Assembly (NCBI GenBank): GCA_037178975.1
Contig: JASJZH010000003.1
Coordinates: 5,766,001-5,830,000 of the forward strand
DNA: 64,000 bases
Source: Oscheius tipulae
Lineage: Eukaryota; Nematoda; Chromadorea; Rhabditida; Rhabditidae
Direction of reading: 5' to 3'
Of the stretch, positions 1 to 11,571 are shown piece by piece (position 1 is the first letter of the stretch; each line of letters begins with the position of its first letter). Below the pieces are notes generated by a model, which saw only the letters and a program-made list of their open reading frames with translations, did not search any database and had not been told where the DNA came from. Position numbers and translations under genes: made by a program.

Positions 1-970
1 CAAATCGTGAGCCTCGCTCAAAAGACGACTCGTCTCGTCGTAGGAACGAGGAGGAGAGTCCATAGTCGCAATCGGAGAGCAGGAAGGAACTAAGATCTGT
101 TGAAAAGCCGCAGTCTTGTTCTGTGAAATTCTGGGTGTTGTCACAATTAAATCGGCACTCCAAAGATCCAGTTGTGGTTCGTAAGTCGCAATCGAATCGG
201 TAGAGGGCTCGGTCAGTTGATGAGGTTCTCGTCCTAGGTCGACGTTGCGGCTGAGGGGTAGGTCGAGGTTGATCCGACGGGATGGTAGACATGGTAGGGG
301 CGGCTGAAAAATTAGAATGAATCCTGAGTTCAATGTTATAACATACCGGCTGTGATGGCTGCGGCCAAGGTAAAAAGGGTACGGCTGCCGGAGGCCGCTC
401 CAAAAAGGGAGCGGCAAGGGACGTTTCTGTCCATGGTTGGGTGAGACTTGTTGAGTTGGCGTCTAGAGTACATTCTGGGAGTGTGAAGTCAAATGGGAAG
501 TCTTCGAACGGGTCGAAAGGCAAACGAGCGCACTAACGGACGCGGATGGATAACCTGAAACAGTATCCTTTAAAACTTCATTTGTCCCTGTTTTTTTGTT
601 ACTCATGTCTATTAAATTAGTATTCTCTACCAGATGCGACCGAAATATTGATCATTCTGTGACATCCTCTTAGTCATTCATCCTTATCACTACTCCCTTT
701 CGAACAACAGCTGACTCATCTTCCGAGCCGTTTCTTCCCTCCCTTTTCAATTCTCCGTCTCCCGATTGATTGACTGACAAATACGCTTCCTCTTATCAGA
801 TTTTATCAGCCGAACCCGCTTGGCTGGTTTGTTTCCCAGGCCCCAAATGAAGTGAAAATGAATGGGAATGTGTACCTGTTGGAGGTTAGACTGTTTGCAG
901 ATGCCAGTTACTTGTGGGAGCTGTCGATGCTTCGGTTTGACCAGAGGAGGACCTGCTGTGGGTCCCGCTG
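1..970 (-). CDS. Unrecognised Pro/Ser/Thr-rich protein, C-terminal part cut by window edge
   Basis: Partial gene running off the left edge. Three minus-strand segments are open in one frame and joined by good splice sites: about 970-876 (after TTTCAG, before GTACAC), about 532-347, and 303-1. The intron at 346-304 starts GTATGT and ends TTTTTCAG. The 970-876 and 532-347 segments join in the same phase. The acceptor at 533-536 is a weaker TTAG. The product is rich in Pro, Leu, Ser and Thr (for example the run FLERPPAAVPFLPWPQPSQP) with no transmembrane segment or recognisable domain. No start codon was found, so the 5' end may lie beyond 970. I do not recognise the family. The case rests on long in-frame openness across a canonical short intron. 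Confidence 0.45.
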
Positions 971-2828
971 CTGAAAGACCAGTCGTTTAGAAAGAGGCTG
1001 TCACGAGCGGGAAGAAGAGAGAGAGAGGCTATCGATTGACCCTTGTTCTGGATTTTGTTCTAAGAGAAGATCCTCCTTTGAAAGAGGTCTTAAGAAGGGA
1101 AGAGTTGGCCTGTTTGACTGTGATAGGAGGAGGAAAGGTTGTGAAATGATGGCTTCGCATCGGTCGCGGCCTTGTCTCCGCCCCGATTGCACAACCGCGT
1201 GCAATCGGCCACACGTCACTTTTGGATGAGAGACGGAGACGCAGACTGGGAGAGGACGAGGACAAACAGACGCGTTGCCCGGCGACCAACAAAAGGTTGG
1301 GAGGATGGAGAGAACTATAAGCAGAAGGGGAGAACTGAGTCAGCTTTGCCCTCAAAAACGGAATGTTCATGGAACTGATCCAAGGATACAGCGTACCAAG
1401 ATACGGACCGTTTCAGCGAAAGATCGCCTGCTGACTAACCGCCACGAACAGGAAAAGGTGGGCGGCTGTGATCAGAGGCATACGGCAGGACGACGGCTGG
1501 AATTGTGGCGTTCATGCCATGTTTGTTTTATTACCGATAGTATAGACCACACGGATTTTTTTTCAACAAAGTAATATTTTGAAATCCAACCTATACGCGA
1601 GACACTATATCAAAGTCTAAAAGGGTTTTCTAAGGGAGCGGGAGATACTCTTCGCTTTGAAGAAAATAGTAAGACCACTAGTGCGAGGGCTAACACAACA
1701 ATTGGTTGAGTAAACCCAGTAGTCACAGGCTTTAACGCCGAAGAGAGGATGGATCCGCGAAATTCTCAAAAGTCAAAAGAAGAGGGTACAAAAGGCTACC
1801 TCAAAGGTGGAGCCGAAGACATCACAGCCTCGAGCTCACGCAACAAAGTTTTCTAACCCCTTGGATAGCAAACCAACTGCGCCTGAAGAATAGAAAACTC
1901 TGAACAGACAAACCCTTTTTGAGTTTGAGGAAATTCCTGGTCCCCAGTCAAGGGCACAGCTCCAACTTCCGAAGGTATTAGATATTTGTATCTGAAAGGA
2001 TCTGAGGAGTCTTGACCATAGTTTGCAATGAATGCAGGAGAACCTATCAATTACTGGTAAATGGAAAAACACGGAAGTGACTTGCTCCATAGGGAATGAT
2101 TGAAGCAGGATATCACTAATTGACGGCTAATTAGTCCAATGATCACAATTTATTAGATTCACTCGAGTCTGTGGACAGCTACAATTGACAGTAATCCTCA
2201 CTATCTGATCAGCCCAGAACAGAGAGGCTTCCCCTCCGAATAAGGGTGCGCTGACAGTACAGGGGTGTACACTAATTATTTGAAACACGGACCTGGCATC
2301 TCGTAAATCAATCGTAGGGGTCAGACTTTTGGCTTACGTCAGACATATGAAAGATCAGTCGATTTGAATTACTCGCGTAGATTTACGAACCGGAACAGTA
2401 ATCAAACATTTTACTGTTTTTTTGCACAGCATTTTGTGGTAAAGCATCTCCCTGTCTTCCCAACACCCTTATCTCATAGAACTTTGTACACCCTATCTTC
2501 CTCCACAGTATGCGTCCTTCATTCTGTGATTCAAAAATTTAAGTTTTCCTCGTCTGGTCAATTCTGTCCCATAATGCACACCTTCTTATCTTCATATTTC
2601 CGTGACTATCGAAGATCGCTTGGATTTCTTCGACGGAGTTAGTAAGAGCTTCTTAGAATCTATCAGAGTGTAGAGCATCGTAAAGCCGAATTGTTTTTAC
2701 TAACCTGATTTTTCAGAGTCGGAAATTTTTCTACTTTTAGTGAGAACTACCATGATGCCCCTTCATGGATCGAGAAATTTTATTTTCTTTTTTGCAATAA
2801 ACTCATATCCAGGACCAAAAATAAATTT
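971..2828. other. Region without a supported gene
   Basis: About 1.9 kb with only short open frames of unlike composition in both strands and no recognisable protein similarity. It may hold upstream exons and the promoter of the minus-strand gene at the left edge. I found no repeat, RNA gene or mobile element in it. Confidence 0.4.
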
Positions 2829-3118
2829 TCAAGATGATGGTAAAGGAAATAAAAAAGAGAAATCCAAGAGATCTTCAATGGTCAATCCCTGTATTACGAT
2901 CGTTCGAGCAGCGATAGATGTGTTGTAGTACCACTTCCCATAACTTGTTCTTTTGTCCGGAGGTTCGCCTGACTGAGCGTACTTCCTACTCATTTCCACC
3001 CTACAGCCGAGAAGTCGTTCCAGCTTTCGTTCAACTCCCATTTGACGAATTGTTCGCTGAGCTTGAGCCATTTTGAGGTTGTTCATTGGAGTATCGACTA
3101 GACATCCGAGACGTAAGT
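2829..3118 (-). CDS. Possible small protein or terminal exon, unrecognised
   Basis: A minus-strand open frame of about 85-95 codons containing MAQAQRTIRQMGVERKLERL and a basic, helix-prone middle, ending at a TGA near 2829. It lies just downstream of, and in the same direction as, the helical-protein gene ending at 3188. It could be an extra last exon of that gene: a CTAG acceptor near 3107 would keep the frame, with a weak GTGGAC donor. Otherwise it is a separate small gene. The N-terminal helix faintly resembles G-protein gamma subunits, but no C-terminal CaaX box is present, so I do not assign it. Confidence 0.3.
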
Positions 3119-3187
3119 AAAAAGCATTGCACCGAAATGAAAAACCCGCACGAATAGACTAGTAATGCAGAAAAATGTTGAAAAATT

Positions 3188-5000
3188 CTAGTAGTAGCTT
3201 CTAAGTCCACGGCATTTTCGATCCTTTTCTTCATTTAGAATGTTGAGAGAAGACACGAGCACACGCTGCAGTATTTGGTCATCCGTATGGTTATCACGCC
3301 CCTGTAAATGAGCAATACTAAAAAATAAACGAAGAGGATAACTGACCCAATCATATTCGATTCTCTTCAGCTTCGAATAAAGAGCCTCGTGAGTCTCCTC
3401 GGGCATGATACGAACGATAGTCGGATGGAGGGAAGAGGCCAACATGGACAGAACAGCCTCCTGCTGGTGGCGATTCTTCTCCGAATAGACCTCCATGACA
3501 TTATCGATCATGTCAGCAATAGAGTCGACACATTCCTTGGCGAAATCCTCATCTGATGCTTCCTCCTAGAATTTAGTTTGTTCGAACAATTTGATAAGGT
3601 GAAAAGGGTGTAAACCTCGTAAAAGGGCACTTTTCATGCTTCACCGATCCTAATTCACGCTTTTTGTGAAGGTCAGACAACTCACCATGATGTCTAAAGC
3701 GCATTCACCACGTTCGGAAACGCTGAGAAAAATGAAGGCTAGAAGACAGATACAGCTCGGGAACGGAGCTTCGGACTTTTTGACAATGTCCAAGAACATT
3801 CGATGTCCTCGCAGATCATCTTCAAACTATTATTTACGCAAGAAATTGGAAACAACATACCACAAATTCTAGGCAGCAGTTGTCCGAGTTCCCAGATGAC
3901 GGATCGCGGAGTCTTTGAACAAGAAAGTACCTAAAAACAGTCATTTTACAATAACAATGGAGATCACCTGTGAGAAAAGAGCTACAGCTCTGTCGTGAAT
4001 GAAATGCAGACCGGTTAGACGCTTATCGAGAAGAATACGACCGATGGCGTACAAGAGCATAGCCTTTTCCTCGTTGGAAAATGATGAGAGGTCACATACA
4101 GTCAGATACTCGAAAACTCTAGTGGCCTGGAACAGTTCTCAGAGGATCAAAGGAAGAGAACATACATTAGTTGCGACCATGTCGGAACGCAAATCCTCTT
4201 CTACTTTGGGCAATCCTGGATGAAGCAGATACTCTTCGATGTATTTATCCGCCTCATGAAAGTATTCTCCAGCAGGAAGAATCTGGTTGACGGGAGACTG
4301 GACGGCAAAGGCAAGCCATGTGAGACACTGAATAGAGAACAGATTGAAATCAAAACTGGGTAAGAGACCTGAATAAAAGTTGGAGCCTTTCTCTCATGCT
4401 TTGCCTGGACAGCCTCCTGGAGAGCGGCTGAAAACATTCCGACACCAGGAAACGGGCTCGATGACAAGAGACAGGCTTCAATAGAAGTCATTGGAGTTTT
4501 CGAAATGACAGATAGATCGTCCAGACTGGTCATGGAATAGTCTAAATAAAGGGATTGGTGGAAAAGTACAGAAGCGTTACGATGTGGATTCTGGCAAGCA
4601 ATGTCGAGTCTGTTCCACACATCCGTTATGGTGATTTCATCCTTGTAGGCGTCTCGATTCTGCTCCAGGAATGCAGCGGCAGCTTGGACAGCAGGATCAT
4701 TGTCCGCGTTTTGAAGAATGCTTAAGCATTAAAGAACAAATTAGATAAAGTAGGAAAAACTTACTCGGCCGGAAGTGCCCAATCTGGATCATCGATATCT
4801 CCAAGCTCTTCGAAGACTAGCTCGGGAATAAGCTCGCGAGTCGGCTCTTTGAACTTTTTGCGTCGTGCAGCCATCTGTTTGTAGACATCTTCATGCGTAT
4901 CCTTAGTTTCTTTCTTGGTCCTTGCGGCCGTTTTTTTATTATGATCGACCTCCGGCATTTGGTCGCCGTCTACCTTCGTTTTTTTCTTCACAGGCTGCAT
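3188..5000 (-). CDS. Unrecognised helical (HEAT-like) protein with basic N-terminus
   Basis: Multi-exon gene starting MQPVKKKTKVDGDQMPEVDH and ending in GLRSYY. Exons are joined by short introns, for example GTAAGTTTTT...TTAAG after residue 79 and GTCTCTTACC...TTCAG. The first about 60 residues are Lys/Glu-rich with an NLS-like KKKTK. The rest is a long run of amphipathic, Leu-rich helices without signal peptide or membrane segment, which fits an alpha-solenoid. It starts 131 bp downstream of the EXOSC8-like gene on the same strand, an operon-like spacing that suggests co-transcription with a nuclear RNA-processing factor. I could not match it to a known family. The downstream open frame at 2829-3118 may be its last exon. 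Confidence 0.6.
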
Positions 5001-5131
5001 GCTAGAAGCAGTATGTGAGGATTGCAACAAAATATGTAGTGAAAAATATGTGCACGAATTGAACGTGGAATTTGTAAAAAGATGTAGGTCCAGAAACAAC
5101 TCAAAATAACTGAAAACAACGAGAGAAACAA

Positions 5132-6187
5132 TTAAACGACGATGGATTTGGCGACAGCTTGTTGATGCCCAATCGCCATTTCAAACATGGAGTTTAAGAG
5201 CGCGTTATCAGCGACAGTTCCATGCAGCATGAAATTTAGAATTTCTGAAACAACCGAATGCTACCAAATTAATAGACACTGACTGTTATTCCCGGCAATG
5301 ATTGTGCAAGTTGTAGAACAACGATCGTAAATCTCAGTCGGTGGATCGGCGAGGACGATAATACTCTGAATAAACGTATTTTGAACTGATAATCATCAAA
5401 TTACATCTTGAGAGAGGGTAGTTGTTTTATAGATGCCGAATGTAGAACATACAGGGATCTCACTCAACTCCAGCGATGATTTCTGTAATGAAACACGAAA
5501 TCTACTAAATGGAAACAAAAACCTCGGGAAGAACACTGATCTCCCGTTTCTCAATCGGAGCCTCATCATCTTTCGCATGGGTCACTTTTATATGAGGAAG
5601 TTTCACACTTCTCAACGCATAAGTGACTGCCCCGACAACCGTATCCGTTAAACTGGCGCCGTTGTTGAAGGCCTTAAAGAAAAAGTTTGACTCGAAATAA
5701 AAATGAAAATGACTGACCCGAACTTTTACTGTCAGTCGCCAAGTCAACGGAACAGCATCTTCTGACCCCTTGCAGATAAGGGCGGATCGGGGAAGGACTT
5801 CCTTCAGAGAAAGAAGCTCGGTCAAAGTATCCAATATATCGCTTGTGGTCTCCTAAACAATTGGTTAGTTGGAAAGATTAAAGGACCACCTCGGGGATAT
5901 CTGGCGAGTTTTCGAAGAGGGGAACTATCACCTGATCATCACTTTGGAGGCAGATTTCAGCAGAGATCGAGCACGAAACAGTAACACCTCCCTGTTGGAC
6001 GAGCGAGGAGGCTATTCCACCATAACCACCGTTCTAATACAGTTTGAATTCAATACAAAGAAACGACTACCTTGAATAAGATGGAAGAAAAAGTCTTAAT
6101 GCTGCGGCCACTAGGATAAATGCCCTTATCTAGAAATTTGTCGTAGTGGGCATCAGGATCGCATAACTTCAACAGTTCCGACGACAT
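5132..6187 (-). CDS. EXOSC8: Exosome complex subunit, RRP43/EXOSC8-like (RNase PH fold)
   Basis: Predicted non-catalytic RNase PH-type ring subunit of the RNA exosome, which processes and degrades RNA in nucleus and cytoplasm. The N-terminus MSSELLKLCDPDAHYDKFLD is followed by GIYPSGRSIKTF, the usual opening of this family. Then come a GGVTVSCSISAEI strand (family: G-x-T-x-V-x-C-x-V-x-A-E) and a late IPVCSTFGIY...IIVLADPPTEIYD block matching the P-V-A-T-S-F-A-V-F...L-L-V-D-P-T-x-E-E segment of RRP43. Exons are separated by short introns, for example GTAGTCG...TATTAG after ILFK. About 275 residues, normal for the family. Catalytic RNase PH residues are not evident, as expected for animal ring subunits. 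The helical-protein gene follows 131 bp downstream and RNR1 lies 280 bp upstream, all on one strand. EXOSC7 is a less likely alternative. Confidence 0.75.
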
Positions 6188-6466
6188 TCCTAGAACTTTT
6201 TAGTTAAACAGCACTTTCAAAAAGGGGAGAGAAATGTTTGAACAAAACTACCGCATTTTCGATCAAACGTCATTACTTGCAACAGATAGAAAGGAAACAG
6301 GCAATCAGTGAATCTGTGGACAGTTTCAGTAAGTGTTGGATGTTTATTGAACGTACAAGTGAGGTTAGCCGAATAAGTCAGATACACGCATTTTAAAAGA
6401 TCAATTAAAAGTCACAAACTGAGCAAACATGGTCAAAAAATATTTGTAGAGGTAAGTAGAATGGAG

Positions 6467-9223
6467 TTATCCGGAGCACATGAGGCAACCTTCGTCTTCT
6501 TCCTGAGTATTCAAATGCACAAGCTTCCGGGCAATATCAGAGGTGGCTGGCTCGCGATTCTTCAGCGCAGTCTTGTCCACGGTGAATTGAACAGCATTGA
6601 CTGCCGGCTTAGTTCGTAGATAATACATTCCAGTCTTCAGTCCCTGAATATATATCCATTTTAAAAGAGGGAACAGCGCGAATTAAACCTTCTTCCATCC
6701 GTAGAAGTGCATGGAAGTGATATTGGCGTAGCTGGGACGAGCGATGTGAATGTTCAAGGACTGTGACTGGTCAATGAAGGCTCCTCGATCAGCAGCCATC
6801 TCGATTATGTCCTTCTGTGGCAGCTCCCAGACAGTCTGGTAAAGTCCCTTGATATGGTTGGGAATTCCCTGAACAACGAACGCGTGATAGGAACAAAAAC
6901 AATGCTTACGGCAATTTTCTGAACAGAGCCATTGTTGGAGATCAGCTCCATCTTCATATCCTCATTCCAGAGTCCGAGCTCGACAAGATCCTTGAGAAGA
7001 TGTGGGTTCACGATTTGGAAGTCTCCCGACAGCACACGACGACTGTATATGTTCGAGGTGTAGGGCTCAATGGACTCGTTGTTTCCAAGAATTTGAGCAG
7101 TCGAAGCAGTGGGCATAGGAGCCATCAGCAGACTGTTACGGATTCCATTCTTCTTGATCTTCTCGCGAAGAGTGAGCCAGTCGCATTGGCCAGGCGGCGT
7201 AACTCCCCACATGTCGAATTGCAGGATTCCTTTGGAGACCGGACTACCCTCGTACGTCTTGTAGGGACCGAGTTGCTCGGCCAGTTCACAAGATGCCTCC
7301 AGAGCGCCGTGATAGATCGTCTCGAAGATTCGTTTGTTCAAATCTCGGGCTTCGGGAGAATTGAAGTTGTAGCGCATCAACATGAAAGCATCGGCAAGGC
7401 CCTGTACTCCCAGTCCGATGGGACGATGACGCATGTTTGAATTACGGGCTTCCGGAACCGGATAATAATTAATGTCGATGATCTTGTTCAGATTTTTCGT
7501 CACAACCTGCAAATTTCATTAATACAAGCGCTGTGAAATAAGACAAACCTTCGTAACTTCGTGGAGTTTTATGAAATCGAAAGTCTTCTCGGGAGTGACA
7601 AATCGATTCAAGGCTATCGAGGCGAGGTTACAGACGGCAATCTCATCTGGAGCCGAATACTCGACAATCTCGGTACAGAGATTAGAGCACTTAATGGTTC
7701 CCAGATTCTGCTGGTTGGACTTGCGATTACAGGCATCCTGTACAGCCAATTACTTCAGCAGAAAAGCAAAAAGTACCTTGTATACAATGTACGGAAGTCC
7801 AGTCTCGATCTGGGACGAAACCACATGCTCCCAGAGCTTACGCGCCTTGACCTGCTTACGGAAGCGTCCTTCGGACTCGTACTTAGTGTAAAGCTTCTCG
7901 AATTCTTCACCCCAGCAATCGTCCAAACCGGGACATTCACGAGGACACATCAGCGACCAGTCGGTATCTTGTTCGACTCTCTTCATGAAAAGATCAGGGA
8001 TCCACAGAGCCAGAAAGAGATCACGAGCACGCTCCTCTTCAGGACCAGTGTTTTTTCTCAGAGAGCAGAATTCAAAGATGTCTGCGTGCCACGGCTCGAG
8101 GTAGATGGCGAAAGCTCCAGGACGCTTATTTCCTCCCTGATCGACGTAACGAGCAGTATTGTTGTATACCCGGAGCATGGGAATGAGTCCGTTCGATGTT
8201 CCATTTGTCTGAAGTTAAATGTTTTAGACAGCCAATTTTGGACACCGACTCCGGCAATAAGTGAGCCAGTAGCACGGATTTTGTGGACGTTGAGACCGAT
8301 TCCTCCAGCGCTCTTGGAGATCAGAGCACACTGCTTCAATGTATCGTAAATTCCGCCGATTGAATCCTCAGACATGGTAAGAAGGAAACAGGACGAGAGC
8401 TGGGGTCTGAAGATTGCTGATATTCGGTAGGACAGAAATACGAACCGGCAGGTTCCAGAATTGAAAAGAGTAGGAGAAGCATGTGTGAAGAATCTCTCGC
8501 TCATCAGATTGTAGGTTTCGATGGCGCTGTTGATATCTTCCTTGTGAATTCCGACTGCGACTCTCATCAGCATCTGTTGGGGTCTCTCTGCAATGACCTT
8601 GTTGGTCTTCAGGAGGTAGGAGCGCTCAAGAGTCTTGAATCCGAAGTAGGTGTAGGAGAAGTCTCGGTCGTAGACTATAGCGGAGTTCAGTTTCTGTTTA
8701 AAAAAAACAGCTAATGATACCTTAAAAATGGTCCAACCTCAGCATTGTTCATGATGATGTCGTAGACCTCCTTGCTGATCATGGGAGAATGTTCGCCGGT
8801 GCTCGGATGACGGAAATTGTAGAGAGCGTCCATAGCCTCGGAGAACACTTTTTTAGTCTTCTTATGTAGATTGGAGACGGCGATCCGAGCAGCGAGAATG
8901 GCATAATCAGGATGAAATGTAGTCATGGAAGCTGCGGTTTCAGCTGCAAGGTTGTCCAACTCGGTTGTGGACACTCCCTTGTATAGTCCTTGGATGACAC
9001 GCATTGTGACGGAGACCTGAACACTCGACAATTGTAACGGCTGAAAGTTTCACAAACCGGATCAACGAAATCCATGTTCAGATTGTACGAGAGCTTCATG
9101 ATCCTGCTCGTGATCTTGTCGAAATGGACCGTCTCTTTCCGTCCATCTAAAGTAAGCTGTCTTGAAATGACAAAAAAGTAATGTACCTCGTTTCACGACG
9201 TAAGTTGATGAATGACGTTGCAT
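6467..9223 (-). CDS. rnr-1: Ribonucleoside-diphosphate reductase large subunit (class Ia, R1)
   Basis: Reduces ribonucleoside diphosphates to deoxyribonucleotides in the cytosol, together with the small R2 subunit. The first exon [14 protein letters not shown] is split by a short intron after the Arg and continues [15 protein letters not shown], the ATP-cone start. Strong landmarks follow: [21 protein letters not shown] (redox Cys), [44 protein letters not shown], the active-site NLCTEI (Cys and Glu) and [45 protein letters not shown] and the C-terminal shuttle-cysteine tail GCLMCSG. It is therefore complete and near full length, with at least six short introns. An antisense open frame at 7561-8349 is a shadow. 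Its neighbour downstream is the exosome subunit. Expression is expected to follow S phase by family knowledge only. Confidence 0.97.
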
Positions 9224-9461
9224 TTAGAACCAAGCTAGAAATTGAATAATTGAAGGGAACAAAGGTTTTCAAGGAAACGTTCTGAGGCTTGGGTGAAACA
9301 GAATCAAGAAATTTGCAATAAATGGTAAAAGAAAGAGCAATTGACGGTCTCTTTCGAAATCTCCCCTTCGCGCTCTGTCCATTTTGGCGGGAACATTATA
9401 TTGCGGACCGCGGATTAGGAGTAGGGAATTGACATCACAGCTGGTCAACAACAGGGCAGCT

Positions 9462-9890
9462 TTAATAGTGACAGAGATCGAGGTCAATGGGGCGGAGGAA
9501 AGATTTCGTAATCCGAGCATTTGAATCTTTCTTTCCTCGAGAACTTTTCGCAGCAAAACAAAAAACCGTTGAGAGCTGTGAAAGAGCGGAAGGAAAGGAA
9601 AATGACAGATTTGCTGCACAAATAGGAAACCAAAGTTGAGGTTTTCCGGTCATATGTACCGTAGCTTTCTTATATTTTTGGCACCCAAACAGCCTATTCA
9701 AAATTTTTCTTCGTGAAAGTGAATTTTTTTGTTCTCTGGCTGAAAGTAAGCCGAAAAGCGCACCTAAATTAAAAACTTTTTGACAAGTTATTTCGACAAA
9801 ATGCTTAGAAAACGTTGTCTTTAGTTCGCTTTGATGGAGAACCGTCAAAGCGTTTCTCATTTGCTTCCAGTAATTTTGACTGAGAGCCAT
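9462..9890 (-). CDS. Hypothetical ORF, weakly supported
   Basis: A single 142-codon open frame beginning MALSQNYWKQMRNALTVLHQ, upstream of RNR1 on the same strand. It is basic and rich in Phe, Lys and Ser, with no domain or membrane segment I recognise. The first 40 residues look protein-like, the later part less so. It may be real only in its first part, with an unseen splice, or may be chance. The surrounding stretch 9224-10094 otherwise shows nothing. Confidence 0.2.
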   Translation of the reverse strand: MALSQNYWKQMRNALTVLHQSELKTTFSKHFVEITCQKVFNLGALFGLLSAREQKNSLSRRKILNRLFGCQKYKKATVHMTGKPQLWFPICAANLSFSFPSALSQLSTVFCFAAKSSRGKKDSNARITKSFLRPIDLDLCHY

Positions 9891-10094
9891 AATGTGAGTG
9901 ATAGTGAAACTTTCTAAATACCTTTCCTGAAATTTATATTTCTGTAATCATGCCTTCGATTATCTTGCCCCCCTTCCCCTTCCAAGTTGCTAATTTAGGA
10001 AGTCTCCTTCTGGAGGTTGCCGCCGGAGATCGGTCAAAGCCGACTCGGAGGACGCAAGACGCCGAGCCATGCCTGTGTTTTCATCGTCATCCGA

Positions 10095-10883
10095 ATGGCG
10101 GAACTAATTCATCGTCGAGCAATCTCATTTGGAGTGCACACTGGAAGAGTAAGTTATCTTGACCTCCCGTCTTACAACAAGGATTCAGACCTGCCATCCG
10201 ACCCTCATACATGTATTGTGCAACGGCATACTGGAGGGAAACGAAGATCACAGCAAATTCAGCCAGGATGAGAAAACAACTTACGTAGTTCCGGATTGTC
10301 TAGAGCTCACCGGTGTCTTCAAGGTATATATTGTCTTTTTATGTGCTCAACTTTGCTTTTCCAGGAAATCGACTTTGTTTGTGTAGAAGATGCACTTGAC
10401 TCTTTGCCCATCTATCTTCATAAAATCATCAAAAGGTTCGAGTTTTTTCCTATAGCAGAAACCTTCTATTTAAGTTACCACCTAATGCATCTGAAGAAAG
10501 TCAACATAATTTTGATCTCGGCCGAGCGAGCTGTGCTGTTGGTTTACGAGAGGGATCACGACGCCTTCCTCTTCATAGATTCTCATAGTCACGGACGATA
10601 CGGAGCTGTTACGGCCTACGTCAAGAGAGCTCATCTCAACGACTTTGCCGACTTCCTCAAAACGAGAGTCTTTCCAAATTTTGAGGTTCTCTAGTCTTTC
10701 TGCTTATTGTCTTTTACTTTTCAGAGCAAGTTCGAACTGTCCGTGATTAATTTTTCTGGTATGGGCAAGCCAGATGACTGTAGCCAGATGACTCCTCCTC
10801 TCGGAAGTTGCAGTATTTTTGCGAAGAAGAGACGATTGGCAGAAGAAGGCGCTTTTAACTCTAAGCAGACGAAAGTGTGTTAA
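10095..10883 (+). CDS. Possible papain-like cysteine protease (C76/USP-like core), unrecognised family
   Basis: Start chosen at MAELIHRRAISFGVHTGRTC. Introns: GTAAGTTATC...GATTCAG after TGR, GTATATATTG...TTCCAG after GVFK, and one ending TTTTCAG before SKFELS. The stop is at 10881-10883. An N-terminal GxxTGRTCxPTLIHVL motif places a Cys near residue 20 at the start of a helix. About 120 residues on, two strands lead to FLFIDSHSHGRYGAVTAYV. A Cys-helix followed by a strand ending D-S-H resembles the catalytic layout of C76-type deubiquitinases and related papain-fold proteases. The tail is basic and carries KKRRLAEE, a possible nuclear signal. An in-frame upstream TTG or another exon could extend the start. 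The protease call is inference from motif layout; the gene itself is well supported by its splice sites. Confidence 0.5.
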
Positions 10884-10921
10884 TTTTTTATTGTACTTAG
10901 AATGTAGCTTATCAACCGTAT

Positions 10922-11567
10922 ATGAACGTTTTATTACGTTTTGCTCTCACTGATATTGGGACATTTGTCCTCAGATTGTTATCTCAATCGGCCTCACTCC
11001 TCCTCTGGGAGATAATTCGTTGCTGCTGTTCGACCTCGAATGCTCTTCTTGTTTATTTATCTTCTGTAGGCCAATCCTGTTCCCCCAGCAAAAACCTGAT
11101 TAGAACTCCCGTATCAGCTCGAGTCGAATGTTTTTACGTCGTGGGTCAGCTGAAATGTCCGACCGCGCCGGAAAGGACGGCCAGGGTCAGGATCGATCTG
11201 ATGGATGAAGACCGTAAGTTATAACGCTCTGTTGGGACCAATTATCACTTTAAAAGAGAACTAAAGGCTTTTAGCACTTCCACTGGAACAAGACGACACT
11301 CTTGGGAGGACGTGGAGCTCGAAAAACGGAACTTTTGCGGGTAAGCCTTTCAATCATCCAAAGTATGTTTCAGTAACTGGTTGTGGCTCTGACTTTGGAC
11401 CAATCAACACCCCGGACGGGTATGTTCGCATCTTTCACAGTTGTCCTCACCGATTTGGCAAGTCTGATTCTGGAAAATTGGAGCTAGACATTCTGCCTCT
11501 CTTCCTCCCAAAAATCGTTGATCTCGGATCAATTTATCTCGATCGAACTATAGATGACGAAGAATAA
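10922..11567 (+). CDS. Transthyretin-like (TTL) family secreted protein
   Basis: Nematode transthyretin-like fold, normally secreted and of poorly known ligand. The core reads [20 protein letters not shown], then [11 protein letters not shown], an intron, [14 protein letters not shown], an intron, [25 protein letters not shown] and [13 protein letters not shown]. It matches the family order: G-x-L-x-C near the start, a D-x-D loop, a G-x-F-x-v-x-G turn, an h-H-x-C strand and a closing hydrophobic strand with D-h-G-x-I-x-L. The two introns begin GTAAGT. The N-terminus is unclear: the frame is open from ATG 10922, but the signal peptide may come from a different exon arrangement between 10922 and 11120. 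It ends only 5 bp before the 3' end of the convergent esterase-like gene. Confidence 0.7.
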
Positions 11568-11571
11568 AAAG

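Noticed and set aside
2829-3118. G-protein gamma subunit
   Set aside because: Only a weak helix resemblance at the N-terminus. There is no D-P-L-L motif and no C-terminal CaaX box.
7561-8349. 262-codon plus-strand open frame inside ribonucleotide reductase
   Set aside because: It is antisense to strongly conserved RNR sequence, has no similarity of its own, and arises from codon bias of the real gene.
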